NCBI GenBank assembly: GCA_020723405.1
Contig: DYIY01000009.1
Coordinates: 1 to 64,000, forward strand
Direction: 5' to 3'
Source of the DNA: Thiobacillus denitrificans
GTDB lineage: Bacteria > Pseudomonadota > Gammaproteobacteria > Burkholderiales > Thiobacillaceae
DNA: 64,000 nucleotides
This document shows positions 25,502 through 34,602 of the stretch, one piece after another. The notes beneath the pieces were generated by a model. The model searched no databases and was not told the DNA's origin. It saw only the letters and a list, made by a program, of their open reading frames with translations. Position numbers and translations under genes: made by a program. How positions within the stretch are numbered: position 1 is the stretch's first letter; each line of letters starts with the position of its first letter.

Positions 25502-25556
25502 GATTTATACGCGGCGGGAATGGGCGGAAAAATCAGGAGAAATACGTGAAACCACG
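25502..25556 (-). promoter_or_regulatory. alkB-operon promoter with a CGTG-N4-CACG box
   Basis: On the minus strand GATTTTTC (25534-25527) and TATAAATC (25509-25502) are 17 bases apart, exactly as at 15761-15793. The palindrome CGTGGTTTCACG (25556-25545) lies 10 bases upstream of GATTTTTC. Relative to the Nif11-like promoter, where boxes start 0 and 22 bases from that element, the box here starts 11 bases away, so all three lie on the same face of the helix. The start codon is about 80 bases downstream of the expected transcript start. Confidence 0.75.
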
Positions 25557-26192
25557 TGGTTATACCTATGCCCCGACTGGCGCCCGGACCATGGGTGAAA
25601 TGCGCCTGGCCGGCGGTGGACGCGGGCGTGCCGGCCCTGGCGGCCTGTCCTTCTGTCCTTGAGTGGGTGGCGCCGCTTACCCACGCAACGGCCTCCGCCG
25701 CAGTCAACCGGGTCCACAGGAAGCGGTGGGGGGCGTGCGGCTCCATCTTCAGAGCCGGGACGTGGGGCCCGGCCGCGTACAGCACAGGGCGGTTTTTGCC
25801 GGGCCCGCGAAATGCCGGCTGCTGCTCCTCAAGTGCGCCACACGCCGGGCCAAGAGGGTGGCGGCCTGGGGGACGCAATCCGCCCCGGGACGGACCGGCC
25901 CTCTGAAGCTGGGGGTCTTGGCCGAACAGGTCTTCACGCCGAGCCGGATGGGCCTGAGGCTGACCGGACTGTTGCACAGCAAAGGTGAGAAAAAAGGCGG
26001 CGCAGTTCCTTACCGCTGGACCAGGAGTGGGAACGGGCCATGTCGGGCCTGGGCAAGGCCGCCTGCTGGCGGATGAGCCTCCGGCTGGAGGCGATGAACC
26101 CGTGGTCCGGGGCAACCACCCGGCCTCTGGCCGAAGCCATCGGCTTCATGCAAAACAAGAGGCTGGACGTGGTGCCCAGCTTCTGTGTTGTC
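25557..26192. other. Non-coding stretch between the alkB promoter and tRNA-Arg
   Basis: About 640 bases without a gene I recognise. Several open frames of 60-140 codons exist on both strands, but none has a ribosome site or a recognisable sequence, and they overlap one another. The stretch may be the eroded remnant of genes at the edge of the island next to a tRNA. I found no copy of the tRNA end that would mark an attachment site. Confidence 0.5.
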
Positions 26193-26269
26193 TGGCGCGC
26201 CCGGCGCGATTCGAACGCACGACCCCTGCCTTCGGAGGGCAGTACTCTATCCAGCTGAGCTACGGGCGC
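26193..26269 (-). tRNA. tRNA-Arg (anticodon CCG)
   Basis: On the minus strand the sequence begins GCGCCCGTAGCTCAGCTGG and ends GCGCCGGGCGCGCCA. The acceptor stem GCGCCCG pairs with CGGGCGC, the anticodon arm is CTGCC-CTCCGAA-GGCAG with anticodon CCG, and the T arm carries GTTCGAATC. The terminal CCA is encoded. It reads Arg codon CGG, which is common in this GC-rich DNA. Confidence 0.96.
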
Positions 26270-26300
26270 CTTGGGGGTGCGAAGAATAGCACAGGCCGCT

Positions 26301-26329
26301 TTCGGCTGGCAGCATATAACCCTTATAAT
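26301..26329 (+). promoter_or_regulatory. Likely sigma-70 promoter of the dihaem cytochrome gene
   Basis: A perfect -10 box TATAAT (26324-26329) is preceded by TTCGGC (26301-26306) at 17 bases, a weak -35. It lies 38 bases before the start codon and just upstream of the divergent tRNA. Confidence 0.6.
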
Positions 26330-26367
26330 CCGGCGGTTTTCTTCAACCCGTGAAGCAGGGAAAGAAC

Positions 26368-27177
26368 ATGGCCGATCATGTCGAAATGACCAAAACCACG
26401 CCGATGGAATTTCTGTATGCCTTGCTGGGCGGCCTGTTCGCTCCCGGCCTGGCCATATTCCTGATCGTCATGTTGTTCCTGGGCATCCAGGGTGGCATGG
26501 GGGAGCCCGATGCAGCCCCCCTGGCTGACAAGGCCGTACAGGAGCGCATCAAGCCCTTTGGCCAATCCGTGGCCATCGACCCCAACGCCCCCAAGGTGGA
26601 GCGTACCGGCGAGCAGGTCTATGCCGAGGTCTGCTCCGGTTGCCACGATTCCGGCGCCCTGGGCTCGCCCAAGTTCAAGGAGAAGGCGGACTGGGGCAAG
26701 CGCATGGCCCAGGGTTACGACACCCTGCTCACCCACGCCCTCAAGGGTTTCAACAAGATGCCGGCCCGGGGCGGCGATCCGGATCTGACCGATCTGGAAG
26801 TGGCCCGGGGTATCGTGCACATGACCAACGCTGCCGGCGGCAACTTCCAGGCCACCCTGAAGAAGGATCCGGAACCCACGGCCGCCGAACTGGCCCGGGG
26901 CAAGGCGGTCTATGCCGAGAACTGCGCCGGTTGCCATGACACCGGCGTGACCGGTGCCCAGAAGATCAGCGATGGCGCCGCCTGGGCCCCTCTGATCAAG
27001 GAAGGCAAGGACTTCCTCTACCACGCCGCCATCAACGGCAGCTTCGGCGGCCCGGCCAAGGGTGGCAACGAAAAGCTCTCCGATGCCGACACCAAGGTGG
27101 CGGTGGACTACATGGTGGAAGAAGCCAAGGCCGCCATCGCCAGTGCGGCGGCCGCCAAGAAGACTGCGGCCAAGTAA
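26368..27177 (+). CDS. Membrane-anchored dihaem cytochrome c (cytochrome c5-like)
   Basis: A protein of 269 residues from the ATG at 26368, which has AGGGA upstream; a GTG 18 bases earlier is possible. An N-terminal anchor (FAPGLAIFLIVMLFLGIQ) is followed by two similar class I haem domains with CSGCH near residue 90 and CAGCH near residue 190. Each has the c5-type pattern of YAExCxGCHDxG. It should pass electrons in the periplasm to a terminal oxidase or other reductase. The C-terminus is Ala/Lys-rich. It is monocistronic, with its own promoter and a strong terminator. Confidence 0.9.
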   Translation: MADHVEMTKTTPMEFLYALLGGLFAPGLAIFLIVMLFLGIQGGMGEPDAAPLADKAVQERIKPFGQSVAIDPNAPKVERTGEQVYAEVCSGCHDSGALGSPKFKEKADWGKRMAQGYDTLLTHALKGFNKMPARGGDPDLTDLEVARGIVHMTNAAGGNFQATLKKDPEPTAAELARGKAVYAENCAGCHDTGVTGAQKISDGAAWAPLIKEGKDFLYHAAINGSFGGPAKGGNEKLSDADTKVAVDYMVEEAKAAIASAAAAKKTAAK

Positions 27178-27197
27178 AGGGTTCTGCCTGACCGGAA

Positions 27198-27226
27198 AAC
27201 GCGGCCCGATGGCCGCGTTTTTTTTT
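27198..27226 (+). terminator. Terminator after the dihaem cytochrome gene
   Basis: AACGCGGCC and GGCCGCGTT are perfect 9-base arms around CGAT, followed by a run of nine Ts (27218-27226). It is a textbook rho-independent terminator, and may also slow transcription from the convergent rep gene. Confidence 0.92.
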
Positions 27227-27239
27227 GCCTCGACCCCGG

Positions 27240-29231
27240 CTACTTTCCGCCCAACATGGCCTTGAGGGCAGACAGGCGGCGCCGGCCGTCCTCCCGGGGC
27301 GCTTCACCCTCGGGAACGGAAGCCCCCACCCGGCGGACCTGTTCCGGGTCCAGTTCGGCTACGAAACGCGAGGGCTCGCAGGGCAGAAGGTCGCCGCCCC
27401 GCTTGCGCCGGGCGCACCAGGTGAGGGTGAGGCTGCGCCTGGCCCGGGTGATGCCCACGTACATGAGCCGCCTTTCCTCCTCCAGACGGGGGCCCTCCAG
27501 GCATTCCCGGTGGGGGAGGATTTCCTCTTCCACCCCCACCAGGAAGACGTGGGGGTATTCCAGCCCTTTGGCAGCGTGGAGGGTGGAGAGACGCACGGCG
27601 TCCGGCGCTTCGTCCTCCCGGCCTTCCAGCAGGTTCATGAGGCTGACGGTCTGGGTGAGTTCGATGAGGGTCTTGCCGTCGTCCTCGCCTTTCTTGCCCA
27701 GCCAGTTGGCGAATTCCCTGACGTTCTCCCATTTGTTGCGGGCGGCCCGGTCATCCTCGCTGTCATACAGCCATTCTTCGTAGCGGATGGCGGCCAGAAG
27801 TTCGTCCAGCAGGCGGCCGGCGGGCTCCCGTTCGGCCCGCTGGGCCAGTCGGTTGATGAAGTCGCAGAAAGTGCTGAGGGGCTCCAGTTGCCGGGCTGGC
27901 AGCTCGCTCTGGAAACCCAGTTCATGGACGGCGGCGAATAGGCTCACATGCCGCTTGCCGGCGTGGTCGCCGAGCTTTTCCAGGGTGCCGGCGCCGATGC
28001 CCCGCCGCGGCGTGGTGGCGGCCCGGATGAAGGCCGGGTCGTCGTCCTGGTTGGCGATGAGACGCAGGTAGGCGGTGAGATCCTTGATCTCGGCCCGGTC
28101 GAAGAAGGATTGGCCGCCGGAAAGCTGGTAGGGGATACGGGCTTCCCGCAGGGCTTCCTCGAACAACCGGGCCTGGTGGTTGCCCCGGTAGAGGATGGCG
28201 TAGTCGGCGAAGCGGGTGCGGTTCTCGAACTTGTGGGCCGAGATGCGCAGGGCCACGGTTTCCGCCTCGTGGCGGTCGTCCCGGCATTGCACCAGTTCCA
28301 GGGGGTCGCCCACGCCCAGGTCGCTCCACAGATTCTTGTCGTGGAGCCGGGGATTGTTGCGGATGACGCTGTTGGCGGCCTTGAGGATGCGCTGGCTGGA
28401 ACGGTAGTTCTGGGTGAGGGGGATGATCTTCAGGCGGGGGTAGTCACTTTGCAGGCGGCGCAGGTTTTCCACGTCGGCGCCCCGCCAGGCGTAGATGGCC
28501 TGGTCGTCGTCGCCCACGGCGGTGAAGCGGCCCATGGGCCCGGCCAGAAGCTTCATCAGTTCGTACTGGGCACCGTTGGTGTCCTGGTATTCGTCCACCA
28601 GCAGGTAGCGCAGGCGGCCCTGCCAGGTTGCCAGGGCCTCGGGGTGGTCCCGGAACAGGGCCACCGGCAGGCGGATGAGATCGTCGAAATCCATGGCCTG
28701 GTAGGCCCGCAGGGTGCCCTGGTAGGCCAGGTAGGCGATCGCGGCCTGGCGCTCACCCTCGTCCCGGGCGGCCAGGCGGGCGGCTTCCGGGTCCAGCAGG
28801 GCGTTCTTCCAGCCGGAGATGAGGCCGGCGGCGTGGCGCAGGCTGGCCTTGTCCGGGTTTTTGAGGATGTCGGCCAGGATCTGCTGGGCATCCCCTGCGT
28901 CCATCACCGAGAAGCGGGGCTTGTAGCCCAGGCGCCGGGCTTCGGCGCGGAGGATGGACAGTCCCAGGGAATGGAAGGTGGAGACGGTGAGCCCCTGGCC
29001 CTGTTGCCCGGGGAGCAGTTCGCCCACCCGCTCGCGCATTTCCCGGGCCGCCTTGTTGGTGAAGGTGATGGCGGCCACGTGGCGGGCCTCGATGCCGCAT
29101 TGGCGCACCAGATAGCCGATCTTGCGAGTGATGACCCGGGTCTTGCCGGAACCCGCACCGGCCAGCACCAGCAGGGGCCCGTCCAGGTATTTGACGGCGT
29201 CGCGCTGCTGGGGGTTGAGGTCGGAGAGCAT
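27240..29231 (-). CDS. rep: ATP-dependent DNA helicase Rep
   Basis: A superfamily 1A 3'-5' helicase of 663 residues, close to the 673 of E. coli Rep, that helps replication forks pass bound proteins. Motifs in order are LAGAGSGKTR (Walker A), AAITFTNKAAREMRER, LVDEYQDTN (Walker B), VGDDDQAIYAWRGAD, LTQNYRSSQRIL, and VRLSTLHAAKGLEYPHVFLVG near the C-terminus. The start at 29231 opens MLSDLNPQQRDAVKYLDGPL, the standard Rep beginning. Confidence 0.94.
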   Translation of the reverse strand: MLSDLNPQQRDAVKYLDGPLLVLAGAGSGKTRVITRKIGYLVRQCGIEARHVAAITFTNKAAREMRERVGELLPGQQGQGLTVSTFHSLGLSILRAEARRLGYKPRFSVMDAGDAQQILADILKNPDKASLRHAAGLISGWKNALLDPEAARLAARDEGERQAAIAYLAYQGTLRAYQAMDFDDLIRLPVALFRDHPEALATWQGRLRYLLVDEYQDTNGAQYELMKLLAGPMGRFTAVGDDDQAIYAWRGADVENLRRLQSDYPRLKIIPLTQNYRSSQRILKAANSVIRNNPRLHDKNLWSDLGVGDPLELVQCRDDRHEAETVALRISAHKFENRTRFADYAILYRGNHQARLFEEALREARIPYQLSGGQSFFDRAEIKDLTAYLRLIANQDDDPAFIRAATTPRRGIGAGTLEKLGDHAGKRHVSLFAAVHELGFQSELPARQLEPLSTFCDFINRLAQRAEREPAGRLLDELLAAIRYEEWLYDSEDDRAARNKWENVREFANWLGKKGEDDGKTLIELTQTVSLMNLLEGREDEAPDAVRLSTLHAAKGLEYPHVFLVGVEEEILPHRECLEGPRLEEERRLMYVGITRARRSLTLTWCARRKRGGDLLPCEPSRFVAELDPEQVRRVGASVPEGEAPREDGRRRLSALKAMLGGK

Positions 29232-29237
29232 GGCGGG

Positions 29238-29352
29238 TGAGGGGGTAGTCGGTAGGGGGGAGTTGGTAGTCGGTAGCGTGAAAATTCCGCGCCTGTGGCG
29301 CGCCCAATTATCGGCTACCAGCTACCGACTCCCTGCTGATTCGCTACCGGCT
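29238..29352. repeat. GGTAGTCGGTAG-type repeats and imperfect inverted repeat
   Basis: Units like GTAGTCGGTAG and GTTGGTAGTCGGTAGC (29248-29277) are followed by GGCTACCAGCTACCGACTC (29312-29331) and CGCTACCGG (29342-29350), giving a long imperfect hairpin around a GC-rich centre. This heptamer-type repeat recalls the one at the gshB/apbE junction in style, not in sequence. It fills the 170-base gap between rep and the cytochrome c4 gene. Confidence 0.6.
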
Positions 29353-29353
29353 G

Positions 29354-29390
29354 AAAAGCAAACGGCCCGCCAGGCGGGCCGTTTGCTTAT
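29354..29390 (-). terminator. Terminator of the cytochrome c4 gene
   Basis: Arms of 15 bases beginning AAGCAAACGGCCCGC and ending GCGGGCCGTTTGCTT enclose a CAG loop; on the minus strand the stem ends in TTTT. It lies about 12 bases after the cytochrome stop. Confidence 0.88.
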
Positions 29391-29401
29391 CCAAGGAAAG
29401 C

Positions 29402-30037
29402 TCAGCGCAGGCCGTTCACGTATTCGGCGGCGGCCTTCATTTCCTGGTCGGTCATCTTGCGGGCGATGACCTGCATCATCTTGCCACCGTCGTTGGCCCG
29501 GTCCCCGCTGCGGAAGTTCTTCAACTGGGACAACACGTACTTGCTCTGCTGACCGGCCAGCCGGGGAAACTGGACGGGGACTCCGGCGCCGTTGGGGCCG
29601 TGGCAGGAAGCGCAGGCGGGCACGCCGCTGCCGGCGTTGCCGCCCTTGTAGATCTTCTGGCCTTCGGCCACCAGGGTTGCATCCTTGGCCTGTTTGGGCT
29701 TGGGCTGCTGGGCGGAGAAGTAGGCGGCCAGATTGAGGAAGTCTGCCTGGTTCAGGTTGGCCACGTTGGGCGCCATGGTGGCATTCTTGCGGGCACCGGA
29801 CTTGAATTCGGCCAGTTGCTTGGCAATGTATTCCGGTTGCTGCCCCGCCAGGGTGGGGTAGATGGGATTGGAACTGTTGCCGTCGGCGCCGTGGCAGGCG
29901 GCGCACACGTCATTGACGATCTTCTGGGCCTTGGCCGGGTCGCCTTTGGCGGCGGGGGCCGGTGCGGGGTTGGCCATGGAGGAAGCGGCAAAGCCCGCGG
30001 CAAGCATCAGGCCGGTCAACAGCGTGAAGGACTTCAT
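29402..30037 (-). CDS. Cytochrome c4 (dihaem, periplasmic)
   Basis: A protein of 211 residues with a signal peptide (LLTGLMLAAGFAASSMA) and two homologous haem domains: CAACHGADGNSSNPIYPTLAGQ and, later, CASCHGPNGAGVPVQFPRLAGQ. The CxxCHGxxG and PxLAGQ pairs and the axial Met residues (NATMAPNVANL, GGKMMQVIARKM) are those of cytochrome c4, which feeds electrons from the bc1 complex to cbb3-type oxidase. It is divergent from engB, the usual neighbour in betaproteobacteria. Confidence 0.94.
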   Translation of the reverse strand: MKSFTLLTGLMLAAGFAASSMANPAPAPAAKGDPAKAQKIVNDVCAACHGADGNSSNPIYPTLAGQQPEYIAKQLAEFKSGARKNATMAPNVANLNQADFLNLAAYFSAQQPKPKQAKDATLVAEGQKIYKGGNAGSGVPACASCHGPNGAGVPVQFPRLAGQQSKYVLSQLKNFRSGDRANDGGKMMQVIARKMTDQEMKAAAEYVNGLR

Positions 30038-30152
30038 GGGACGGCTCCTTAAATCCGGATTGGCAGCAAGGGAAATCGGCGCATTCTAACCACCCCTTTG
30101 GTATAGTGCCAGCCTTTCGCGCGGGCTTCCTCTAAGCCTCGCCCCCCACGCC

Positions 30153-30773
30153 ATGCTCAACGCCAGCTTCCACATCACCGTCGCCAGCATCCGGGACCTG
30201 CCCGCCGACAGTCTGGCCGAGGTGGCCTTCGCCGGCCGTTCCAACGCAGGCAAGTCCAGTGCCATCAACACCTTGTGCAACCACAAGCGGCTGGCCTTCG
30301 TGAGCAAGATGCCCGGCCGCACCCAGCACCTGAATTTCTTTCGGGTGGACGAGGGCCGTTTCCTGGTGGACCTGCCCGGCTATGGTTTCGCCCGGGCCCC
30401 CAAGGACCAGAAACATACCTGGCAATCCCTCATCGGCGGTTATCTCGCCGACCGTCCGCAACTGGCCGGGCTGGTGCTCATCATGGATTGCCGCCATCCC
30501 CTGACCGAACTGGATCGTTCCCTGCTGGACTGGTTCCGGCCTGCCGGCAAACCGGTGCACGTGCTGCTTTCCAAGTCCGACAAGCTGTCCCGGGGGCCGT
30601 CCCTCCAGGTCTTGCGCCAGGTACGCCAGGAGTTGGCCGACCTGGGACTGGACGCCACGGTGCAACTGTTTTCCAGCCTGAAGCGGGATGGGGTGGACGA
30701 GGCGGAGGGCCGTCTGCGGGACTGGCTGGGGGTCCCCAAAAAAAACCCGGCTCAAGGGGAGAGGGCCGGGTGA
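30153..30773 (+). CDS. engB: Ribosome biogenesis GTPase EngB (YihA/YsxC)
   Basis: A TRAFAC GTPase of 206 residues needed for 50S subunit assembly. GTPase motifs are AFAGRSNAGKSSAIN (G1), MPGRTQHLNFF (switch region), LVDLPGYGFA (G3), LSKSDKLSRG (G4) and SSLKRDGVDEA (G5). The length and start (MLNASFHITVAS) are normal for the family. The end carries a Lys-Pro-rich tail. Confidence 0.95.
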   Translation: MLNASFHITVASIRDLPADSLAEVAFAGRSNAGKSSAINTLCNHKRLAFVSKMPGRTQHLNFFRVDEGRFLVDLPGYGFARAPKDQKHTWQSLIGGYLADRPQLAGLVLIMDCRHPLTELDRSLLDWFRPAGKPVHVLLSKSDKLSRGPSLQVLRQVRQELADLGLDATVQLFSSLKRDGVDEAEGRLRDWLGVPKKNPAQGERAG

Positions 30774-30778
30774 AAGAC

Positions 30779-30799
30779 GCCTTAATGTTGCATTAAGGC
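30779..30799 (+). other. Perfect hairpin after engB
   Basis: GCCTTAATG and CATTAAGGC are perfect 9-base arms around TTG, 6 bases after the engB stop and 131 before hemB. There is no T-run, so it is either a weak terminator or a processing site or operator between the two genes. Confidence 0.55.
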
Positions 30800-30926
30800 A
30801 CCCGCTCAGGGAGGAGAAGCGGGAGACGAAGCGACTCGTCTGGCTTCTATGAGGCTGGCAACCTGCCCTTTGTTCCCGCCCCGGCTGTTTGGCGGATAGT
30901 ATTTTTGTTTCATCCAGGAGACCTGA

Positions 30927-31943
<1,017 letters not shown>

Positions 31944-32678
31944 TCAGACGTAACGGGCCCGCCGTTCCCGTTCCACCCGGATGATGTAGCGCTGGATGGC
32001 GGTTTCCACGGCGGGGGGCAAGTCGATGAACTGGCAGCCGGCCCGGTGGGTGAGGCGGCCGTTCTTGAGGGTGATGTCAAAGGTGGTGCACACCGCCAGG
32101 CTCAGGGCGAATTCCCCGGTACCGGGCAGCGAGATGCGGCAGCCGTGGTGGATTTCGCCGGCCTTGAGCCGCCCCTCCTCCTGGTAGGCCAGCACCCCCA
32201 CACCGCCGATGCTGATGTCCACCACCACGGTTTCCATGAGCCCTGCACCGGTGTTGATCATGCATTTCACCGGGTTCATCACCGAGGTGACCAGGCGGTA
32301 GTATTCCCGCCGTTGCAGACGCAGGATTTCCTCGGGCATGGGCACCCGGAAGGCGGCCTCGTTGCCCAGTTGGGCGGCTTCCAGGGGTCCGGCGCTGAAC
32401 TGTATGTGCACCTGGTCGTGGGTGGTGGCGAAGGTGCACTTGGCGCTGTCCAGCAGTTGCCGGTTCATGGTCGGGTCCGTGCCTTGCTCCAGGAGCACGC
32501 AGTGCTTCCGGCCGTCCACCTCCAGCAGGGTGGACAGGATGAAATCCCGGCCGTTGTCTGCATAGATGGCGACGATGGCCTTGCTGTCCATGACCTCCCG
32601 CAGATAACGCTGTACCTCGTTGGCATGGTTGACCAGATATCGGCCCCGGTCTTCGGACGAAATCAGTTCAATCTTCAT
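31944..32678 (-). CDS. PilZ-domain protein, YcgR-like
   Basis: A protein of 244 residues: an N-terminal YcgR-N-like domain and a C-terminal PilZ domain that binds cyclic di-GMP. The binding signatures are RLQRREYYRL near residue 120 and VDISIGGVGVLAY near residue 160. YcgR proteins slow the flagellar motor when cyclic di-GMP is high; without flagellar genes here the target is uncertain and could be surface polymers or pili. The gene is convergent with hemB with no base between the stops. Confidence 0.88.
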   Translation of the reverse strand: MKIELISSEDRGRYLVNHANEVQRYLREVMDSKAIVAIYADNGRDFILSTLLEVDGRKHCVLLEQGTDPTMNRQLLDSAKCTFATTHDQVHIQFSAGPLEAAQLGNEAAFRVPMPEEILRLQRREYYRLVTSVMNPVKCMINTGAGLMETVVVDISIGGVGVLAYQEEGRLKAGEIHHGCRISLPGTGEFALSLAVCTTFDITLKNGRLTHRAGCQFIDLPPAVETAIQRYIIRVERERRARYV

Positions 32679-32789
32679 GTGCGGGATTGTAATGGAGGGG
32701 GGCCCGGAACCGTCAGCTTCACGCCGGGAATGCCAAGTTCAAGGCCTGTTTGGAGTATGCTTTCCAACGAAAATCGCCAAGGGGGCTGA

Positions 32790-33680
32790 ATGCAAACAAC
32801 CACTGCCGTGCGGGATCAGCGCCGTGAGATCCGTCTCAGGAAGACCCGCGCGCTGCTCAACAACCCCCTGGATCTGGCAGTCAACTATTCCATCGCCCGG
32901 GATCGGAGCACCATCGAGGAATCCTTCCATCTGGTGTATCAAGCCTACACCGAGGTGGGCTTGCAGGCCGAGAACGAGGCCCGGGTCCGGTTCACGAAAT
33001 ACCACGTGATCCCCAGCAGCAAAATCTTCGTGGCCATCTACCGCCCGGAACTGACCAAACCTGATTTCGAGCGGACCCATGTGGACGACGGCAAGCGGGT
33101 GGTGGGCACCCTCACCCTGGTGCGGGACTCGGGCCTTGGCCTGCCCGTGGAAAGCGTCTGCGCCCCGGAAATCCAGGCCTTGCGCGAGCAGGGCGCCCGC
33201 ATGGCGGAAGTGATCGCCCTGGCCATCGACCCCGAATTCCGCCGGCATAACGTCATGATGTACCTCTACCGGGTCATGTTCGAATTCGCCCGACTCCAGG
33301 GTGTCACCGACATCTGTTGCGCGGTGACGCGCAGACACATCGAGTTCTATCGCGACATCCTGCTCTTCCGCCCCATCGGGCCGTTGCTGCCCTATGCAGC
33401 GGGCAATGGGCTGGAAGTCCAGGGGCACGTACTGAACATCGAATCCGCCTTCGACCACTCCCGGGCCACGTATTCCACTGCCGAATTCGATGCCAACGTC
33501 CACGATTTCTTTTTCGCCGGGGAATCGGGGCACCCCATCAACGAAGGCGAACCCTGGGATCCCGACACCGTCCGGTATTTCATGAGCGATCGGACCCGCT
33601 TCATCGACACCCTGCAGGCGGACGAACTGGCCAAAATCCGTAGTGAATACGTCCGGCAGGGACTGCCCTTCCCCTTCTAA
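32790..33680 (+). CDS. PEP-CTERM/exosortase-associated acyltransferase (FeeM-like)
   Basis: A GNAT-fold protein of 296 residues. Segments such as YQAYTEVGLQAENEARVRFTKY, RVVGTLTLVRDSGLGLPVE, EVIALAIDPEFRRHNVMMYLYRVMFE and RRHIEFYRDILLFRPIG fit the family called exosortase-system acyltransferase or N-acyl amino acid synthase FeeM, which moves an acyl chain from acyl-ACP to an amino acid or similar amine. It is followed 25 bases later by a ThiF-like gene. The product in this cell is unknown; the nearby PEP-CTERM system is suggestive. Confidence 0.78.
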   Translation: MQTTTAVRDQRREIRLRKTRALLNNPLDLAVNYSIARDRSTIEESFHLVYQAYTEVGLQAENEARVRFTKYHVIPSSKIFVAIYRPELTKPDFERTHVDDGKRVVGTLTLVRDSGLGLPVESVCAPEIQALREQGARMAEVIALAIDPEFRRHNVMMYLYRVMFEFARLQGVTDICCAVTRRHIEFYRDILLFRPIGPLLPYAAGNGLEVQGHVLNIESAFDHSRATYSTAEFDANVHDFFFAGESGHPINEGEPWDPDTVRYFMSDRTRFIDTLQADELAKIRSEYVRQGLPFPF

Positions 33681-33705
33681 ACGCACCCATCGGCAAGGAG
33701 AGACC

Positions 33706-34596
33706 ATGTCGGACTACTCGGCACTGTTCAGACGCAATCTGGGCCTGGTTTCGGAATCCGAACAGGAAAAACTGCAAAGCAGCCGGGTCGCCGTCGCAGG
33801 TCTGGGCGGCGTGGGCGGCATCCATCTGGTGACCCTGGCGCGCATGGGCATCGGCCGCTTCAATCTGGCCGATCTGGATACCTTCGGCGAAGTGAACATG
33901 AACCGTCAGTACGGCGCGAATGCCCGGACCATCGGCCGTCCCAAGGTGGAGGTCATGGCCGAGGTGGTGCGGGACATCAACCCGGATGTGGACCTGCGCC
34001 TGTACACCAACGGGGTCCAGCCGGACAACGTGGAGGAATTCCTGGGGGACGCTGACGCGGTGGTGGACAGCATCGACTACTTCGCCATCAAGGCCCGCAT
34101 CCTGCTATACAAAACCGCCAGGAGGATGGGCAAGACCGTATTCTTCTCCGCACCCATCGGCCATTCCGGAACCCTGCACGTGTTCACCCCGGAGAGCATG
34201 TCCTTCTTCGATTACTACGACATCCGGGAAGACATGGCCCCCTTCGACCAACTGGTGGCCTTCAGCATCGGCCTCACGCCCAAGGGCACCCACTGGAAGT
34301 ACATGGATCTTTCCCGGGTGGACCTCAACAGCCATGCCGGCCCATCCCTGGCCAGTGCCTGCGACATCAGCGCCGGCCTGCTCACCACCGAAGTCTTCAC
34401 CCACCTGCTGTCCCGCCGCCCTCTGCGGGCCGCCCCGCAATTCATGCAGTTCGACCCCTATCGGGGCCTGTTCCGCCAGGGGCGCCTGCCGTTCGGCAAC
34501 AAGGGCCCCCTGCAGCGGCTGAAGCGTTGGATCGTGGCCCGGAAGTTCCAGGACCAGGCGGCCGAATTCAACCGCCAGATGACGGGGAAGCCCTGA
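33706..34596 (+). CDS. ThiF/E1-like adenylyltransferase
   Basis: A protein of 296 residues. The ATG at 33706 has AAGGAGA upstream; the longer frame lacks a site and overlaps the acyltransferase. The nucleotide motif GLGGVGGIHLVTLARMGIG, followed by DLDTFGEVNMNRQYGA and a DSIDYFAIKARILLY helix, is that of E1-like enzymes, which adenylate a C-terminal carboxylate. The CxxC zinc pairs of MoeB/ThiF are absent, and a single Cys in ASACDIS may be the nucleophile. No ubiquitin-like carrier protein is nearby, so the substrate may be a small acid or a peptide. It forms a unit with the acyltransferase. Confidence 0.85.
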   Translation: MSDYSALFRRNLGLVSESEQEKLQSSRVAVAGLGGVGGIHLVTLARMGIGRFNLADLDTFGEVNMNRQYGANARTIGRPKVEVMAEVVRDINPDVDLRLYTNGVQPDNVEEFLGDADAVVDSIDYFAIKARILLYKTARRMGKTVFFSAPIGHSGTLHVFTPESMSFFDYYDIREDMAPFDQLVAFSIGLTPKGTHWKYMDLSRVDLNSHAGPSLASACDISAGLLTTEVFTHLLSRRPLRAAPQFMQFDPYRGLFRQGRLPFGNKGPLQRLKRWIVARKFQDQAAEFNRQMTGKP

Positions 34597-34602
34597 CGGC
34601 GT

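Noticed and set aside
25663-26076. Open frame of 137 codons on the plus strand before tRNA-Arg
   Set aside because: It has no ribosome site and no recognisable sequence, and competes with several equally long frames on both strands.
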